A DNA stretch of 64,000 nucleotides from an uncultured Paracoccaceae bacterium (GTDB taxonomy: Bacteria; Pseudomonadota; Alphaproteobacteria; Rhodobacterales; Rhodobacteraceae): contig CANMQJ010000001.1 of the NCBI GenBank assembly GCA_947500005.1, forward strand, positions 186,001-250,000, given 5' to 3'. The notes under the pieces are model-generated. The model searched no databases, was not told the DNA's origin, and worked only from the letters and a program-made list of their open reading frames with translations. The translations under genes and the position numbers were made by a program. Numbering within the stretch: position 1 is the first letter of the stretch; each line of letters opens with the position of its first letter. Of this stretch, positions 18,571 to 35,523 are shown in pieces.

Positions 18571-19857
18571 TCATTCTCCCGCAATGACCACGCCGCCCGC
18601 GGGCCGCTTCTGGATCACATTCGACGCAAGCACCGCCGCCAGCCCGAACAGGGCTGCCTCGGCAAGGAAAACGCCTCCGAAGGCCGCGACATCATCGGAC
18701 AGGAGCACGCGCATCACGTCGACGGCCCCCGCGCCCAACAACCCGCCGAATCCCGCCGCGATGGCCTGCGCCGCGCCCCAAAGACCCATTCGAGTCCCCT
18801 CGCGCGCGCCGCGCCCCTCTCCGGCCAGCGCCATCATGCTTCCTATGGCAGCGACCGCGAACATGCCGTTGAACAGGCCAAGCGACACCACAGCAGGCGT
18901 CAGCGCCACCGGCAATGCAAGGACGCCGGCCAGCATGATCGCGCCAAGGCTGGCAGCCGACCCAAGGCAACCCGCGACAACCCAGCTGCGCAGGCTGCCC
19001 AGTCGCAACCCCGTCGCGGTGATCCCGACAACCAGCATCCCGACGAAGACACCGCCATTCTGCGCAGCGCTCAACATCGTCGACTCGCCCGGCGAGAAGC
19101 CGAAGACGAGGCCCGCATAGGGCTCAAGGATGAGTTCCTGCATGAAATAGGCCGTCATCGACAGAAAGACGAAGATGGTAAAGCTGCGCGCATCCGCCTC
19201 GGCCCAGACCTCGCGCAACCCGACGATGAAACGGGTCGCCTCCGGCTCGTGGATGGGGGTATGCACCCGGCGCTCCACGCCCATCACGGCAAGGGTGGAC
19301 AAGGCAAGGGCCACCAACGCCACGACCGCCACGATGACCAGCAGCCGCGCCGGGGAATAGGGATCGAGCATCGCGCCGACGCCTCCCGCGGTCAGGGCGA
19401 TCCCCGCGATCATCATCAGCCAGGTGATCGTCGCCGCGGCAGCCCGTCGGTGCGTCGCCGTCGCCGTCGCCAGCAAGGCGAGGAGCGAGGTTCCCGCAGC
19501 GCCCACACCCAGCCCGATCAGCGCATAACTGACGACCGACAGTAGAGCCGCAAGGGCGAAAGCCGTCTCGAAAAGAACCACCCCCACGGTCGCGCCGAAA
19601 GCGCCCAGGGCCAGCACGGCCATGCCGCCCAAAATCCATCGGGTGCGGTTTCCGCCCGTATCCGACCGGAACCCCCAGTTCGGGCGTGTGATCTGGATGC
19701 CGTAATGCAACCCCACCAGCAGGCCGGGCAGGATCGCAGGCAAGGCAAGCTCGACCACCATCAACCGGTTCAGGGTCGAGGTCGTCAACACGACGATTGC
19801 GCCCAACGCCATCTGAACGACGCCAAGCCGGAGGATCGCCATCCATCCCAGGGTCAT
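18571..19857 (-). CDS. PucC-family (BCH2) membrane protein, ORF428 type
   Basis: A 428-residue integral membrane protein with about twelve predicted helices. It belongs to the major-facilitator-like PucC/LhaA family and has the family signatures TLNRLMVVEL and QELILEPYAGLVFG. It has the same length and position as ORF428 of Rhodobacter capsulatus, between bchG and bchP, and overlaps bchG by ATGA. Relatives LhaA and PucC assist assembly of LH1 and LH2, perhaps by handing over pigment. A link with BchG and BchP at the membrane is therefore likely, but its own function is not established. Confidence 0.88.
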   Translation of the reverse strand: MTLGWMAILRLGVVQMALGAIVVLTTSTLNRLMVVELALPAILPGLLVGLHYGIQITRPNWGFRSDTGGNRTRWILGGMAVLALGAFGATVGVVLFETAFALAALLSVVSYALIGLGVGAAGTSLLALLATATATHRRAAAATITWLMMIAGIALTAGGVGAMLDPYSPARLLVIVAVVALVALALSTLAVMGVERRVHTPIHEPEATRFIVGLREVWAEADARSFTIFVFLSMTAYFMQELILEPYAGLVFGFSPGESTMLSAAQNGGVFVGMLVVGITATGLRLGSLRSWVVAGCLGSAASLGAIMLAGVLALPVALTPAVVSLGLFNGMFAVAAIGSMMALAGEGRGAREGTRMGLWGAAQAIAAGFGGLLGAGAVDVMRVLLSDDVAAFGGVFLAEAALFGLAAVLASNVIQKRPAGGVVIAGE

Positions 19858-20765
19858 GGCGCCACTCCCACAAGCCGCAGCGCGAAGGCCGAGACCATCA
19901 TTCCGCTGACATACATCAGAACGCCGGTCGCATTGTACCAGGGCGCCTTGCCACGCGGATCCGCCAGCAGCACGCGCATGGCCAGGACCTGTCCCGCAAG
20001 CAGCCCTGCAACGGCAAGCGCATAAACGGGCGCCCCCCAGGCCCAGAGCAGCCCGATCACCGCGACCTGCGGCAGGGCCATCACGATACAGGCGACTCGC
20101 GCCGCCCTCTCGGGACCGAGCGTGACCGGCAAGGAGTTCACACCCGTCTGCCTGTCACCCTCCAAGGCCTTGAAATCATTTAGGGTCATGATTCCATGCG
20201 CCCCCAGCGCATAAAGCGCCGCGATCGTCATGGTCCTGACCGAGGGCATCCCGGCCGACAGAACCGCCGCACCGGTGAACCAGGGCAACCCCTCGTAGCA
20301 CAGCCCGACAAGGCCCGGGCCCCAGACGCCCGAGCGCTTCAACCGGATCGGTTCGGCGGAATAGGCCCATGCGGCCAGCACCCCCAGGATCGTCGCACCA
20401 AAGCCCCAAGGGCCCAGGAAATGCCCGACCCACAATGCAAAGGCGCTCATCGCCAGGGCGATCCACAGACCCCAGCGCCCCGGTATCCGCCCCGACGGGA
20501 TCGGACGATCCGGTTCGTTGATGGCATCGACATGACGGTCGCACCAGTCATTCGCGGCCTGGCTCATGCCGCAGACCAGCGGGCCGGCAAGGACCAAGCC
20601 CAACAGAACCATCCAGGGAGCCGAAGACAGGGGGACGCCCGAGGAGATCACGCCGCAGAAGTAGGCCCAGACCGGGGGGAACCATGTGACAGGCTTCAAC
20701 AGCGTCAGAACCGCGCGGGGCTCAGGATACTGTCGAACGGGATGTAAGTTTTCATGGACACTCAT
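19854..20765 (-). CDS. bchG: Bacteriochlorophyll synthase BchG
   Basis: A 303-residue UbiA-family prenyltransferase that attaches geranylgeranyl diphosphate to bacteriochlorophyllide a. It is a membrane protein of about eight to nine helices with the Asp-rich NDWCDRHVDAINEPDRPIPSGR motif near 105-126 and a second GDRQTGVNSLPV motif near 210. The start at 20765 (MSVHENLHP) matches the Rhodobacter N terminus; the ATG at 20786 would add seven residues and lies inside the PpsR operator. There is no clear Shine-Dalgarno sequence, and the operator ends two bases before the ATG, so leaderless translation is possible. Confidence 0.95.
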   Translation of the reverse strand: MSVHENLHPVRQYPEPRAVLTLLKPVTWFPPVWAYFCGVISSGVPLSSAPWMVLLGLVLAGPLVCGMSQAANDWCDRHVDAINEPDRPIPSGRIPGRWGLWIALAMSAFALWVGHFLGPWGFGATILGVLAAWAYSAEPIRLKRSGVWGPGLVGLCYEGLPWFTGAAVLSAGMPSVRTMTIAALYALGAHGIMTLNDFKALEGDRQTGVNSLPVTLGPERAARVACIVMALPQVAVIGLLWAWGAPVYALAVAGLLAGQVLAMRVLLADPRGKAPWYNATGVLMYVSGMMVSAFALRLVGVAP

Positions 20766-20767
20766 GG

Positions 20768-20785
20768 TGTCAATTAAACTATACA
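20768..20785. promoter_or_regulatory. PpsR/CrtJ operator abutting the bchG start codon
   Basis: Exact TGT-N12-ACA match. On the minus strand it contains TATAGT (20783-20778), a fair -10 element that would place the transcript start only about five bases before the bchG ATG. No good -35 box was seen. Repressor bound here would cover the -10 region. Confidence 0.75.
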
Positions 20786-20819
20786 TTCCGAGTCGGAGAA
20801 AGACCTTTTTCCGGTCGCC

Positions 20820-22250
20820 TCAGTCGCCCTTGCCTTCGGACAGCATCTCGTATTTGCGAAGCTTCACATAAAGGCTCTGACGCGAGAGGCCCAGCATCTC
20901 TGCTGCGGCCACGCGGTTGTTGCTGGTCAGCTGCAGGGCCGTTTCGATGCACATGCGCTCGATCACGTCGGATGTGGCCGAAACCAGCTCCTTCAACGAC
21001 GCAGTTCCCACCAGGTCCATCACCGACTTGATGGCATCTTCGCTGACCATGACATTGCTATGGCCTTCCGCTGCAGTCTCGTTCTCGGAACTGTCGCGGA
21101 TGATAAGGCCGAATTCGGCCTCGCCCTTGCGCGGCCGTAACAGAGCGGTGGAAATGTCGACCGAGGCGCGTGTGCCCACGATGCTGCGGAACTGGGCGAC
21201 ATAGCTGCGCATGTTGCCGTCCCGCCGCGTGCCATCGAGCAACAGCTTGAGGTCGACCTCCCCGCGCAGCAGGAAATCCGAGAACGACCGGTCGCGGACA
21301 TCGCGCAGCTGCGCCGCATCCGCGAGGATCAGGAAGGACTCGTTCGCCTCGCAGACGAAGCCCTTGGAATCCAGCATGACGATGGCATCGCTGGTGTTCC
21401 CGAACAGCGCCCTGAGATCCTGGGCGATCTCGGACTGGTCCGCGCTCTCTCCGGCGATCGGGACAAGCCGACACAGCAGGCCCAATTCACCCGCGGCGCG
21501 GAAATACCTGGGAACCACAGACAAGGCCTTGCCGCTTCGGCGGGCGACCACCTCAAGCCCGCTCGCCCCTTCGGAGCCTCCGGTTGCCTGCAGCGCCTCC
21601 ATCAACTCGCCACGCCGCAGCTTGTCGAAGGACTGGTTCAGCGCGTTCCCGCGCAGCGTCTCGGGCTTTGCCCCCAAAAGGTCGGCAGCCGCGCTGTTCA
21701 ATTCGCGGATTCGCGCCGTCTCGGGATCGACGATGACGAGGGGCGTCAGCGACGCCTCGAGCACCAAGCGATAGAAGGTTTCCGCCGCACGCACGCGTTG
21801 CTGGTCCCGCTCGCGCAGCAATTGCTCGTTGACCAGTCGCTGCTGGATCTCGGCGATGGGCTGCATGTCCCGCCCCACCAGAAGCAACGCATCCGACCCT
21901 TCAACCCGCAGCGGCGTATAGCGCACCGGGAACTCCCAGGCCGCGTTGTCGGCATGATTCAGTTCGATGGATCGCAGGGATTGCCCGCGCTCGGCCCGGA
22001 TATCGGCAAGGCGACGGGCGAACTTCGCGCGGGATTCTTCGGTCAGGAACCCCTCGAAAAGACGGCCGACCCAATGGTCGAGGCTACCCAGGGCCGGATT
22101 TTCGGGATTCACGTAGATGCCACGAACAACACAATCTGAGTCGAGAAAAACGGCGATGTCGGAGGGCTGCTCTATGATGCGCTCTACCGTTCCCGGATCG
22201 GGGAATTTCCCGGTGTAGCTGAAGTCGAGAGATCCCTCCTGCTTACTCAC
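20820..22250 (-). CDS. ppsR: Photosynthesis repressor PpsR (CrtJ)
   Basis: A 476-residue transcription factor that represses bch, crt and puc-type genes under oxygen and light. Order: N-terminal domain and first PAS-like domain (about 20-135), Q-linker helix (about 135-165), two PAS domains (about 160-265 and 285-400), and a C-terminal FIS-type helix-turn-helix (NNRVAAAEMLGLSRQSLYVKLRKY, about 444-467). The redox cysteines of the Rhodobacter protein (251 and 424 in R. sphaeroides) have counterparts at Cys260 and Cys434. It lies between bchG and ppaA, and its operators are found throughout the window. Confidence 0.96.
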   Translation of the reverse strand: MSKQEGSLDFSYTGKFPDPGTVERIIEQPSDIAVFLDSDCVVRGIYVNPENPALGSLDHWVGRLFEGFLTEESRAKFARRLADIRAERGQSLRSIELNHADNAAWEFPVRYTPLRVEGSDALLLVGRDMQPIAEIQQRLVNEQLLRERDQQRVRAAETFYRLVLEASLTPLVIVDPETARIRELNSAAADLLGAKPETLRGNALNQSFDKLRRGELMEALQATGGSEGASGLEVVARRSGKALSVVPRYFRAAGELGLLCRLVPIAGESADQSEIAQDLRALFGNTSDAIVMLDSKGFVCEANESFLILADAAQLRDVRDRSFSDFLLRGEVDLKLLLDGTRRDGNMRSYVAQFRSIVGTRASVDISTALLRPRKGEAEFGLIIRDSSENETAAEGHSNVMVSEDAIKSVMDLVGTASLKELVSATSDVIERMCIETALQLTSNNRVAAAEMLGLSRQSLYVKLRKYEMLSEGKGD

Positions 22251-22277
22251 GCCACACCCCGATCATGTTGCACCCTG

Positions 22278-23090
22278 CTAAACGTTGTCCGCGTCAGACG
22301 ACAGGAATTCAGCCACCGATGCAAGACCACACAGCTCGATCGCTTCTCTCGCTGAACGAACTATATAGTCGGCCCCTGTCCGCCCTTTAATGTCATGCGA
22401 CGATCCGACATATCTGCCGCCGATCACGACCGGCGGACAGCACGCCAATTCCTTTTTCAGGTACTTTATCAAAAGAGCAACATTTTCAACCGGTTTTTCG
22501 CGCGAGATCGAGACCCCTATCATCGCGAAATGCCCCTCGCCCACGATCCGCACCAGTTCGTCATTGGTCAGCCGGACAGCCACCCGCACCCAAAGACCGT
22601 GGCGTCGGAACTGATCGGCGGCGACGAAAGCACCCAAGGTGTGGTCCTCTCCCTCGGGCAGGATCATCAGGACGGACTGCCCCAGCGGAATGGTGCGATC
22701 AATCAGTCGAGTCCCATGCCGGGCCTCACCAACGTTCGCCGCATCCTGGTAGACGGATTGCAGTCGTGCGGCCCCGATCGTCACCTGAACGAAAGTCGCG
22801 TGATCGGTGACCCACAACTCCCCCAGTCGGCGGGCGGTGGCCGGAAACAGGTCCTGATACAAGGTCTCCGACGAAATTCCCATGGACAACGCCGAGGCGA
22901 CGACCGTCTGGTAGCTGGTCTCGGAGTCCGACATGAGCGCCTCGCACAAGCGCTCGACCCACGCGTCGCGCGATTTAGGCCTCCCGTCACGTCGCCCGGA
23001 CGCAACGGATTTTAACGCCGACTCTACCAGAAAGCGGATCGCGGTATCCCGATTATCCGACAGTTCCAGACCCTTTGCGCTGTACCCCAT
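22278..23090 (-). CDS. ppaA: PpaA/AerR cobalamin-binding antirepressor of PpsR
   Basis: A 270-residue soluble protein with a helical cap (about 45-125) and a Rossmann-type B12-binding domain (about 138-265). The cobalamin-ligand motif EDHTLGA has its histidine at residue 150, and the fold continues with GVSISREKP and PPVVIGGRYVG. In Rhodobacter, AerR/PpaA binds hydroxycobalamin in light and changes CrtJ/PpsR binding. It is 27 bases upstream of ppsR on the same strand, so the two may be co-transcribed. A PpsR operator lies 93 bases before the start, which suggests feedback control. Confidence 0.93.
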   Translation of the reverse strand: MGYSAKGLELSDNRDTAIRFLVESALKSVASGRRDGRPKSRDAWVERLCEALMSDSETSYQTVVASALSMGISSETLYQDLFPATARRLGELWVTDHATFVQVTIGAARLQSVYQDAANVGEARHGTRLIDRTIPLGQSVLMILPEGEDHTLGAFVAADQFRRHGLWVRVAVRLTNDELVRIVGEGHFAMIGVSISREKPVENVALLIKYLKKELACCPPVVIGGRYVGSSHDIKGRTGADYIVRSAREAIELCGLASVAEFLSSDADNV

Positions 23091-23182
23091 TCACTCCTCC
23101 CGAGTTAGTATGGAAATTGCACGCTTCAACGAGTCTTCTTTATGTCTTCTGCTCGATTGAGTGTGCGCCGCCGCCAGCGATA

Positions 23183-23200
23183 TGTCAAACTTTCCTGACA
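23183..23200. promoter_or_regulatory. PpsR/CrtJ operator, ppaA side
   Basis: Exact TGT-N12-ACA (TGTCAAAC half on one side, CTGACA on the other), 93 bases before the ppaA start. With the bchF-side site it could allow looping by PpsR tetramers. Confidence 0.8.
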
Positions 23201-23330
23201 GCCCCTGAAAACCCCTTGAAAATCACCACGAATCCCGTGGAAAGGACCCTTAGGGCGGGTTTCCATTCAATAATTTTCACCTGATCGGCGAAAACGTCAC
23301 GACTCATGGACACGTCCCTGCAATCCTGTG

Positions 23331-23348
23331 TGTAAGTTTTAGTTGACA
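23331..23348. promoter_or_regulatory. PpsR/CrtJ operator overlapping a -35 box of bchF
   Basis: Exact TGT-N12-ACA. Its right half includes TTGACA (23343-23348), a perfect -35 hexamer pointing to bchF, with a weak -10 (around 23366-23371). The arrangement is the classical one in which PpsR competes with sigma-70 RNA polymerase. Confidence 0.85.
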
Positions 23349-23369
23349 GTTTGCCCGGTCAAACCGTAG

Positions 23370-31166
<7,797 letters not shown>

Positions 31167-31167
<1 letters not shown>

Positions 31168-31838
31168 TGAGCTATGACCGCACCCTGTCCCGTGTCGAAA
31201 CCTATTTCGACCAGACCGCGACCCGCACATGGGAGCGTCTGACCAGCGACGCGCCCGTGTCCCGGATCCGCGAAACGGTGCGGCGCGGGCGCGACGGGAT
31301 GCGGACGCATCTGCTCTCGCGCCTGCCCGATGATCTTCGCGGCGCGCGTATCCTCGATGCCGGATGTGGGGCGGGCCAGATGACGGCAGAGCTTGCCGCA
31401 CGCGGCGCGGATGTGGTGGCGGTGGATATTTCTCCATCCCTGATCGATATCGCGCAAAGGCGTCTGCCCATCGATCTGCATGGCCGCGTCAGCTTTCACG
31501 CGGGCGACATGCTCTCTCCCGATCTTGGCCGCTTCGATCACGTCGTCGCCATGGACAGCCTGATCTACTATGCCCGCGGCGACCTGACCCGCGCCCTCTC
31601 GGCACTGACACATCGCACCTCGGGCCGTGTCCTCTTCACCGTCGCGCCACGCACGCCGCTGCTGATGGCGATGTGGCGGATGGGGCAGCTCTTTCCGCGC
31701 TCCGACCGCTCGCCCGTCATGGTGCCGCACGCCCCGGCCGCGCTGACCCGCGCGCTGGCGACCACGGCGACACTGACGACGCTCGACCGGATCAGCGTGG
31801 GGTTTTACATCAGCCAGGCGATGGAGGCTGCACAATGA
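31167..31838 (+). CDS. bchM: Magnesium-protoporphyrin O-methyltransferase
   Basis: A 223-residue SAM-dependent enzyme that methylates the C13 propionate of Mg-protoporphyrin IX, the substrate step before ring closure by BchE or AcsF. The SAM motif ILDAGCGAGQMTAELAARGA lies near residues 61-80, and the N terminus MSYDRTLSRVETYFD is typical. Its ATG shares one base with the bchL stop codon (TGATG), and its own stop overlaps lhaA by ATGA. Confidence 0.96.
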
Positions 31839-33274
31839 TCCTGCACCCCTCGCATCTGAAACGGCTCACGTTGCGGCTCCTGCCTTTCGCCGACGCCGCC
31901 AGCGAGGGGCTGCCCCTGGGCCAACTGCTGCGCCTGTCGCTTTTCCAGGTTTCCGTCGGCATGGCCACGGTGATGCTTCTGGGCACGCTCAACCGAGTGA
32001 TGATCGTCGAGCTTTCGGTACCGGCCACCATCGTCGCCGTGATGATCGCGCTGCCCGTGCTGATCGCCCCCTTCCGCGCACTGCTGGGCTTCCGCTCGGA
32101 CACCTATCGCAGCGCCATTGGGTGGAAACGGATCCCCTATCTCTGGTTCGGCTCGCTCTGGCAGATGGGTGGGCTGGCGGTCATGCCCTTCGCGCTGCTG
32201 GTGCTGTCGGGCGACACCGTTCATGATGTCCCCTTCGCCGGAGAGGTGCTGGCCGCGCTCGCCTTCCTCATGACGGGTCTGGGCCTGCACATGACGCAGA
32301 CCGCGGGGCTGGCGCTGGCCACCGACCGCGCCGACGCGGAGACACGCCCGCGCGTCGTGGCCCTTCTCTATGTCATGTTCCTTCTGGGCATGGGCCTCTC
32401 GGCCGTAATCATCGGCTGGCTGCTGCGCGACTTCTCGCCCCTGCAACTGGTCCGCGTCGTGCAGGGGGCCGCCGTGGTCGGCATCGCGCTCAACCTCGTG
32501 GCGCTCTGGAAGCAGGAGCAGGTCCGCCCGATGAGCCGCGCCGAGCGCGCCGCGCCCCGCCCGCTCTTCTGCGAGGCCTGGGCCGATCTGCTCGCCGGCG
32601 GACAGGCCGGGCGCCTGCTGGCCGTGGTCTTTCTGGGAACGATGGGCTTCAACATGCAGGACGTGCTGCTCGAACCCTATGGCGGCGAGATCCTGGGTCT
32701 TTCGGTCTCGTCCACCACGCTGCTGACCGCGCTCTGGGCGGCGGGCGCGCTGGCGGGCTTCGTCATGGCGGGCCGGATGCTGGCGCACGGGCGCGATGCG
32801 CTGCGTATCGCCGCGATGGGCCTTTTGACCGGCATCGCCGCCTTCTCGACCGTGATCTTCGCCGCGCCCATGAACTCGCCGGTGATGTTCTTCGCAGGGG
32901 CCGGCCTGATCGGGCTGGGCGGCGGACTTTTCGCAGTCTCGACTCTGACCGCCGCGATGACCCTGCCCACCAGGGGCAACGCCGGGCACGGCCTGGCACT
33001 CGGCGCCTGGGGCGCGGCCCAGGCCACCGGCGCGGGGCTTTCCATCGCGCTCGGCGGCGGGCTGCGCGATCTTGTCAACGCACAGGCGCTTTCGGGTGCC
33101 TGGGGCGAAGCCGTGGCGACGCCCGCGACCGGATATTCTTTCGTCTACCACGTCGAAATCGGCCTGCTCTTCCTTACCCTCGCCGCGCTCGGACCGCTGG
33201 TCCGCCTCGCGCGTCATTCCAATCGCAACAATCAGGGGGCGGCGCGCATCGGCCTGGCCGATTTCCCTACATGA
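31835..33274 (+). CDS. lhaA: Light-harvesting complex 1 assembly protein LhaA (PucC family)
   Basis: A 479-residue polytopic membrane protein of the BCH2/PucC family with about twelve helices, the signatures TLNRVMIVELSVPA and MQDVLLEPYGGEILGLS, and a C-terminal AWGAAQATGAGLSIALGG. In Rhodobacter LhaA is needed for normal LH1 assembly. It stands between bchM and puhA as in the classical superoperon, where promoters for puhA often lie inside this gene. It is a paralogue of ORF428 in the same window. Confidence 0.95.
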   Translation: MILHPSHLKRLTLRLLPFADAASEGLPLGQLLRLSLFQVSVGMATVMLLGTLNRVMIVELSVPATIVAVMIALPVLIAPFRALLGFRSDTYRSAIGWKRIPYLWFGSLWQMGGLAVMPFALLVLSGDTVHDVPFAGEVLAALAFLMTGLGLHMTQTAGLALATDRADAETRPRVVALLYVMFLLGMGLSAVIIGWLLRDFSPLQLVRVVQGAAVVGIALNLVALWKQEQVRPMSRAERAAPRPLFCEAWADLLAGGQAGRLLAVVFLGTMGFNMQDVLLEPYGGEILGLSVSSTTLLTALWAAGALAGFVMAGRMLAHGRDALRIAAMGLLTGIAAFSTVIFAAPMNSPVMFFAGAGLIGLGGGLFAVSTLTAAMTLPTRGNAGHGLALGAWGAAQATGAGLSIALGGGLRDLVNAQALSGAWGEAVATPATGYSFVYHVEIGLLFLTLAALGPLVRLARHSNRNNQGAARIGLADFPT

Positions 33275-33304
33275 CCCCCGGCCGTCCCATGAAAGGATCG
33301 TGAC

Positions 33305-34072
33305 ATGACGGAACCGTTCTTTGGAAATGTCGATCTCGCCAGCGTCAGCCTCTGGCTCTTCGTCGTCTTCTTCGCCCTGCTGATCTACTACATCCAGCGC
33401 GAGAACATGCGCGAAGGCTACCCCCTCGAGGACGAAGAGGGCAATGCCGCCGCCAATCAGGGCCTGTTTCCGGTGCCCGACGACAAGACGTTCAAGCTCC
33501 CCCATGGCCGGGGCGAAGTCACTGTCCCCTCGGGCCAGAACCCCGACCGCAAGGACCTGGCGCTGGCCCGCACCAACGCGGCGAACGGCTTCCCCTACGA
33601 GCCGACGGGCGATCCGATGGTCGACGGGGTCGGGCCGGCCTCCTGGGCGCCGCGCCGCGACGTGCCCGAACTTGACGGCCACGGCCACCCCAAGATCGTG
33701 CCGATGGCGGCCACCGAAAGCTTTCACGTCGCCGCGGGACGCGACCCGCGCGGCCTGCCTGTCATGGCAGGGGACGGCGCGGTCGCTGGCATCGTCACCG
33801 ACATGTGGATCGACGAGCCCGAGCAACTCGTCCGCTATCTCGAGATCGAGCTCGAGGGCGGCGCCGGCAAGCGGCTGGTCCCGATGACGATGGCGCGCAT
33901 CCGCGCGAACCACGTCAAGGTCCGCTCGATCTTCGGCAAACATTTCCCCGGCGTCCCGCAGCATGCCTCGCCCCGGCAGGTGACCCTGCTCGAAGAGGAC
34001 AAGATCGCCGCCTACTACGCGGGCGGCACGCTCTATGCCAGCGAGGCGCGGCTCGAGCCGCAGCTCGGCTGA
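33305..34072 (+). CDS. puhA: Photosynthetic reaction centre H subunit
   Basis: A 255-residue protein with one N-terminal membrane helix (about 13-31, VSLWLFVVFFALLIYYIQ) and a large cytoplasmic PRC-barrel domain. Conserved segments include GVGPASWAPRRDVPELDGHGHPKIVP and GLPVMAGDGAVAGIVTDMWIDEPE. It caps the L-M core and helps proton delivery to the secondary quinone. AAAGGA precedes the start. Confidence 0.97.
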   Translation: MTEPFFGNVDLASVSLWLFVVFFALLIYYIQRENMREGYPLEDEEGNAAANQGLFPVPDDKTFKLPHGRGEVTVPSGQNPDRKDLALARTNAANGFPYEPTGDPMVDGVGPASWAPRRDVPELDGHGHPKIVPMAATESFHVAAGRDPRGLPVMAGDGAVAGIVTDMWIDEPEQLVRYLEIELEGGAGKRLVPMTMARIRANHVKVRSIFGKHFPGVPQHASPRQVTLLEEDKIAAYYAGGTLYASEARLEPQLG

Positions 34073-34099
34073 CGCGCAAGGGTGGGAGGAGACAAGACG

Positions 34100-34732
34100 A
34101 TGAGCCACGATGATTTCGACTTCGAACCCGTCGAGGGATTGCCCGAACGCCCCCCCGAGGGAGAGCGCATCCTGTGGCAGGGCCGCCCGGATTGGTGGGC
34201 GCTGACCTGCCGCGCGCTCAGCCTCTACTGGGTGGCGGGCTATTTCCTGGCCCTGGCCGTCTGGCGCTTCGCGACCATGGTGGATCAGGCGGGCGCGGCC
34301 AATGCCTTCGCCGCCTCCTTCCCCTTCCTCATCCTGGGCGGCGTGGTTTGCCTCCTGCTGGCCGGTGTCGGCTTCATCCAGGCACGCGCCACCGTCTACA
34401 CGATCACCAACCGCCGCGTCGCCATGCGGATCGGCGCGGCGCTGACCGTGACGTTCAACCTGCCCTTCCGGCAGTTGCGCAACGCCAGTCTCGACTTGCG
34501 GCGCAACGGCACCGGCACCATCGCGCTGGACATGGAGGGCGACACGCGCCTGTCCTACCTGGTCTTCTGGCCGCATGTGCGCCCCTGGGTGATGCGTCGC
34601 ACGCAGCCCGCGATGCGCTGCATCCCCGAGGCCGAAAGGGTCGCCAAACTGCTGGCCGAGGCCGCCGAGACCGAGATCGCGACACCGCAGATTACCAGAC
34701 ATGCACCGCAACCGGCTTTTGCAGCCGAATAA
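34100..34732 (+). CDS. puhB: Photosynthetic complex assembly protein PuhB
   Basis: A 210-residue membrane protein with a bacterial PH-like domain (about 95-165, YTITNRRVAMRIGAALTVTFNLPFRQL) and three hydrophobic segments. It is a reaction-centre and LH1 assembly factor in Rhodobacter capsulatus. The start at 34100 has GGGAGGAG before it; the ATG six codons upstream overlaps this ribosome site and was rejected. Confidence 0.93.
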   Translation: MSHDDFDFEPVEGLPERPPEGERILWQGRPDWWALTCRALSLYWVAGYFLALAVWRFATMVDQAGAANAFAASFPFLILGGVVCLLLAGVGFIQARATVYTITNRRVAMRIGAALTVTFNLPFRQLRNASLDLRRNGTGTIALDMEGDTRLSYLVFWPHVRPWVMRRTQPAMRCIPEAERVAKLLAEAAETEIATPQITRHAPQPAFAAE

Positions 34733-34747
34733 CCCCCGAGGGTCCAG

Positions 34748-35212
34748 ATGAGCCACGCCGAAACCAGCCACCGCCGCCCCCACGACAAGGAACTCGTTCC
34801 GCGCGTCATGGCGCGCGCGCTGATGCTGCTGGTCTTCACGGTGCTGGTGCTCGTCTCGCTGGCCCGGCTGACCGATCGCCCGGTCACTTCGACCCCGCCC
34901 GGGGGAGAGATCGTGACAAGCCGCACGCTGCTTCTGTCCGGCGACATGGCCGGCGCCGCGACGGTCCGCGAGACCGACGGCACGCTCGTCGCCGACCTGA
35001 CGCCCGAACAGGGCGGATTCATCTCGGGCGTCTGGCGCGTGCTGGTGCGCGAACGCACCAAGCACCGCGTCGCACTCGACGGCCCCGTCACGGTCCTGCG
35101 CCGTGACACCGGGCGCCTTGAAATTCACGACCCCAGCACAGGCTGGCGCGCCGATTTAATGGGATTCGGCGCGGATAACGCCAGGGCTTTCGCGCAGCTC
35201 CTGGCACAATAG
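34748..35212 (+). CDS. puhC: Photosynthetic complex assembly protein PuhC
   Basis: A 154-residue protein with a single membrane helix (about 22-41, VMARALMLLVFTVLVLVSLA) and a periplasmic domain that includes GGFISGVWRVLVRERTKH. It is needed for efficient reaction-centre/LH1 assembly in Rhodobacter. It is 15 bases after puhB in the same operon. Confidence 0.92.
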   Translation: MSHAETSHRRPHDKELVPRVMARALMLLVFTVLVLVSLARLTDRPVTSTPPGGEIVTSRTLLLSGDMAGAATVRETDGTLVADLTPEQGGFISGVWRVLVRERTKHRVALDGPVTVLRRDTGRLEIHDPSTGWRADLMGFGADNARAFAQLLAQ

Positions 35213-35226
35213 GGAGGAGCCAGAAA

Positions 35227-35523
35227 ATGGGATGGCTGACCAGAGATATCGAACGGGCACCCTGCACCGTGGAGATATCGCACAAGTTCGAAAGCCTGCA
35301 CGCGCATGTGCGGTTCAACAACGGCGCCGTGATCAACCCCGGCGACGAGGTCAAGGTCCACGGACCCGAGATCATGGCCCCCTTCGGCCAGATCGTCCGC
35401 GAGGACCGCGAGGCGACGATCTTCCGCGCCTCGAAACTCGAACAGCTCTGGACGCGCCTCACCGGCGATGTCGAGGTGATGGAGCTTTGCGAGTTCTCTT
35501 TCTCCGAGGAGGTCACGCTATGA
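35227..35523 (+). CDS. bciE: BciE, small subunit of the oxygen-dependent Mg-protoporphyrin monomethyl ester cyclase
   Basis: A 98-residue soluble protein without membrane helix or signal peptide. It contains a short beta-rich core (LHAHVRFNNGAVINPGDEVKVHGP). The gene lies between puhC and acsF and its stop overlaps the acsF ATG (ATGA). This is the place of bciE in Rhodobacter sphaeroides, where BciE is required for AcsF activity, so this would be the alphaproteobacterial class of cyclase. The call rests on position, size and general similarity, not on a catalytic motif. A strong GGAGGAG ribosome site precedes it. Confidence 0.83.
   Translation: MGWLTRDIERAPCTVEISHKFESLHAHVRFNNGAVINPGDEVKVHGPEIMAPFGQIVREDREATIFRASKLEQLWTRLTGDVEVMELCEFSFSEEVTL

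Noticed and set aside
31805..35128. Minus-strand frame of 1107 codons opposite lhaA, puhA, puhB and puhC
   Set aside because: Antisense shadow; Asp/His/Gln-rich composition of reverse-read high-GC genes.
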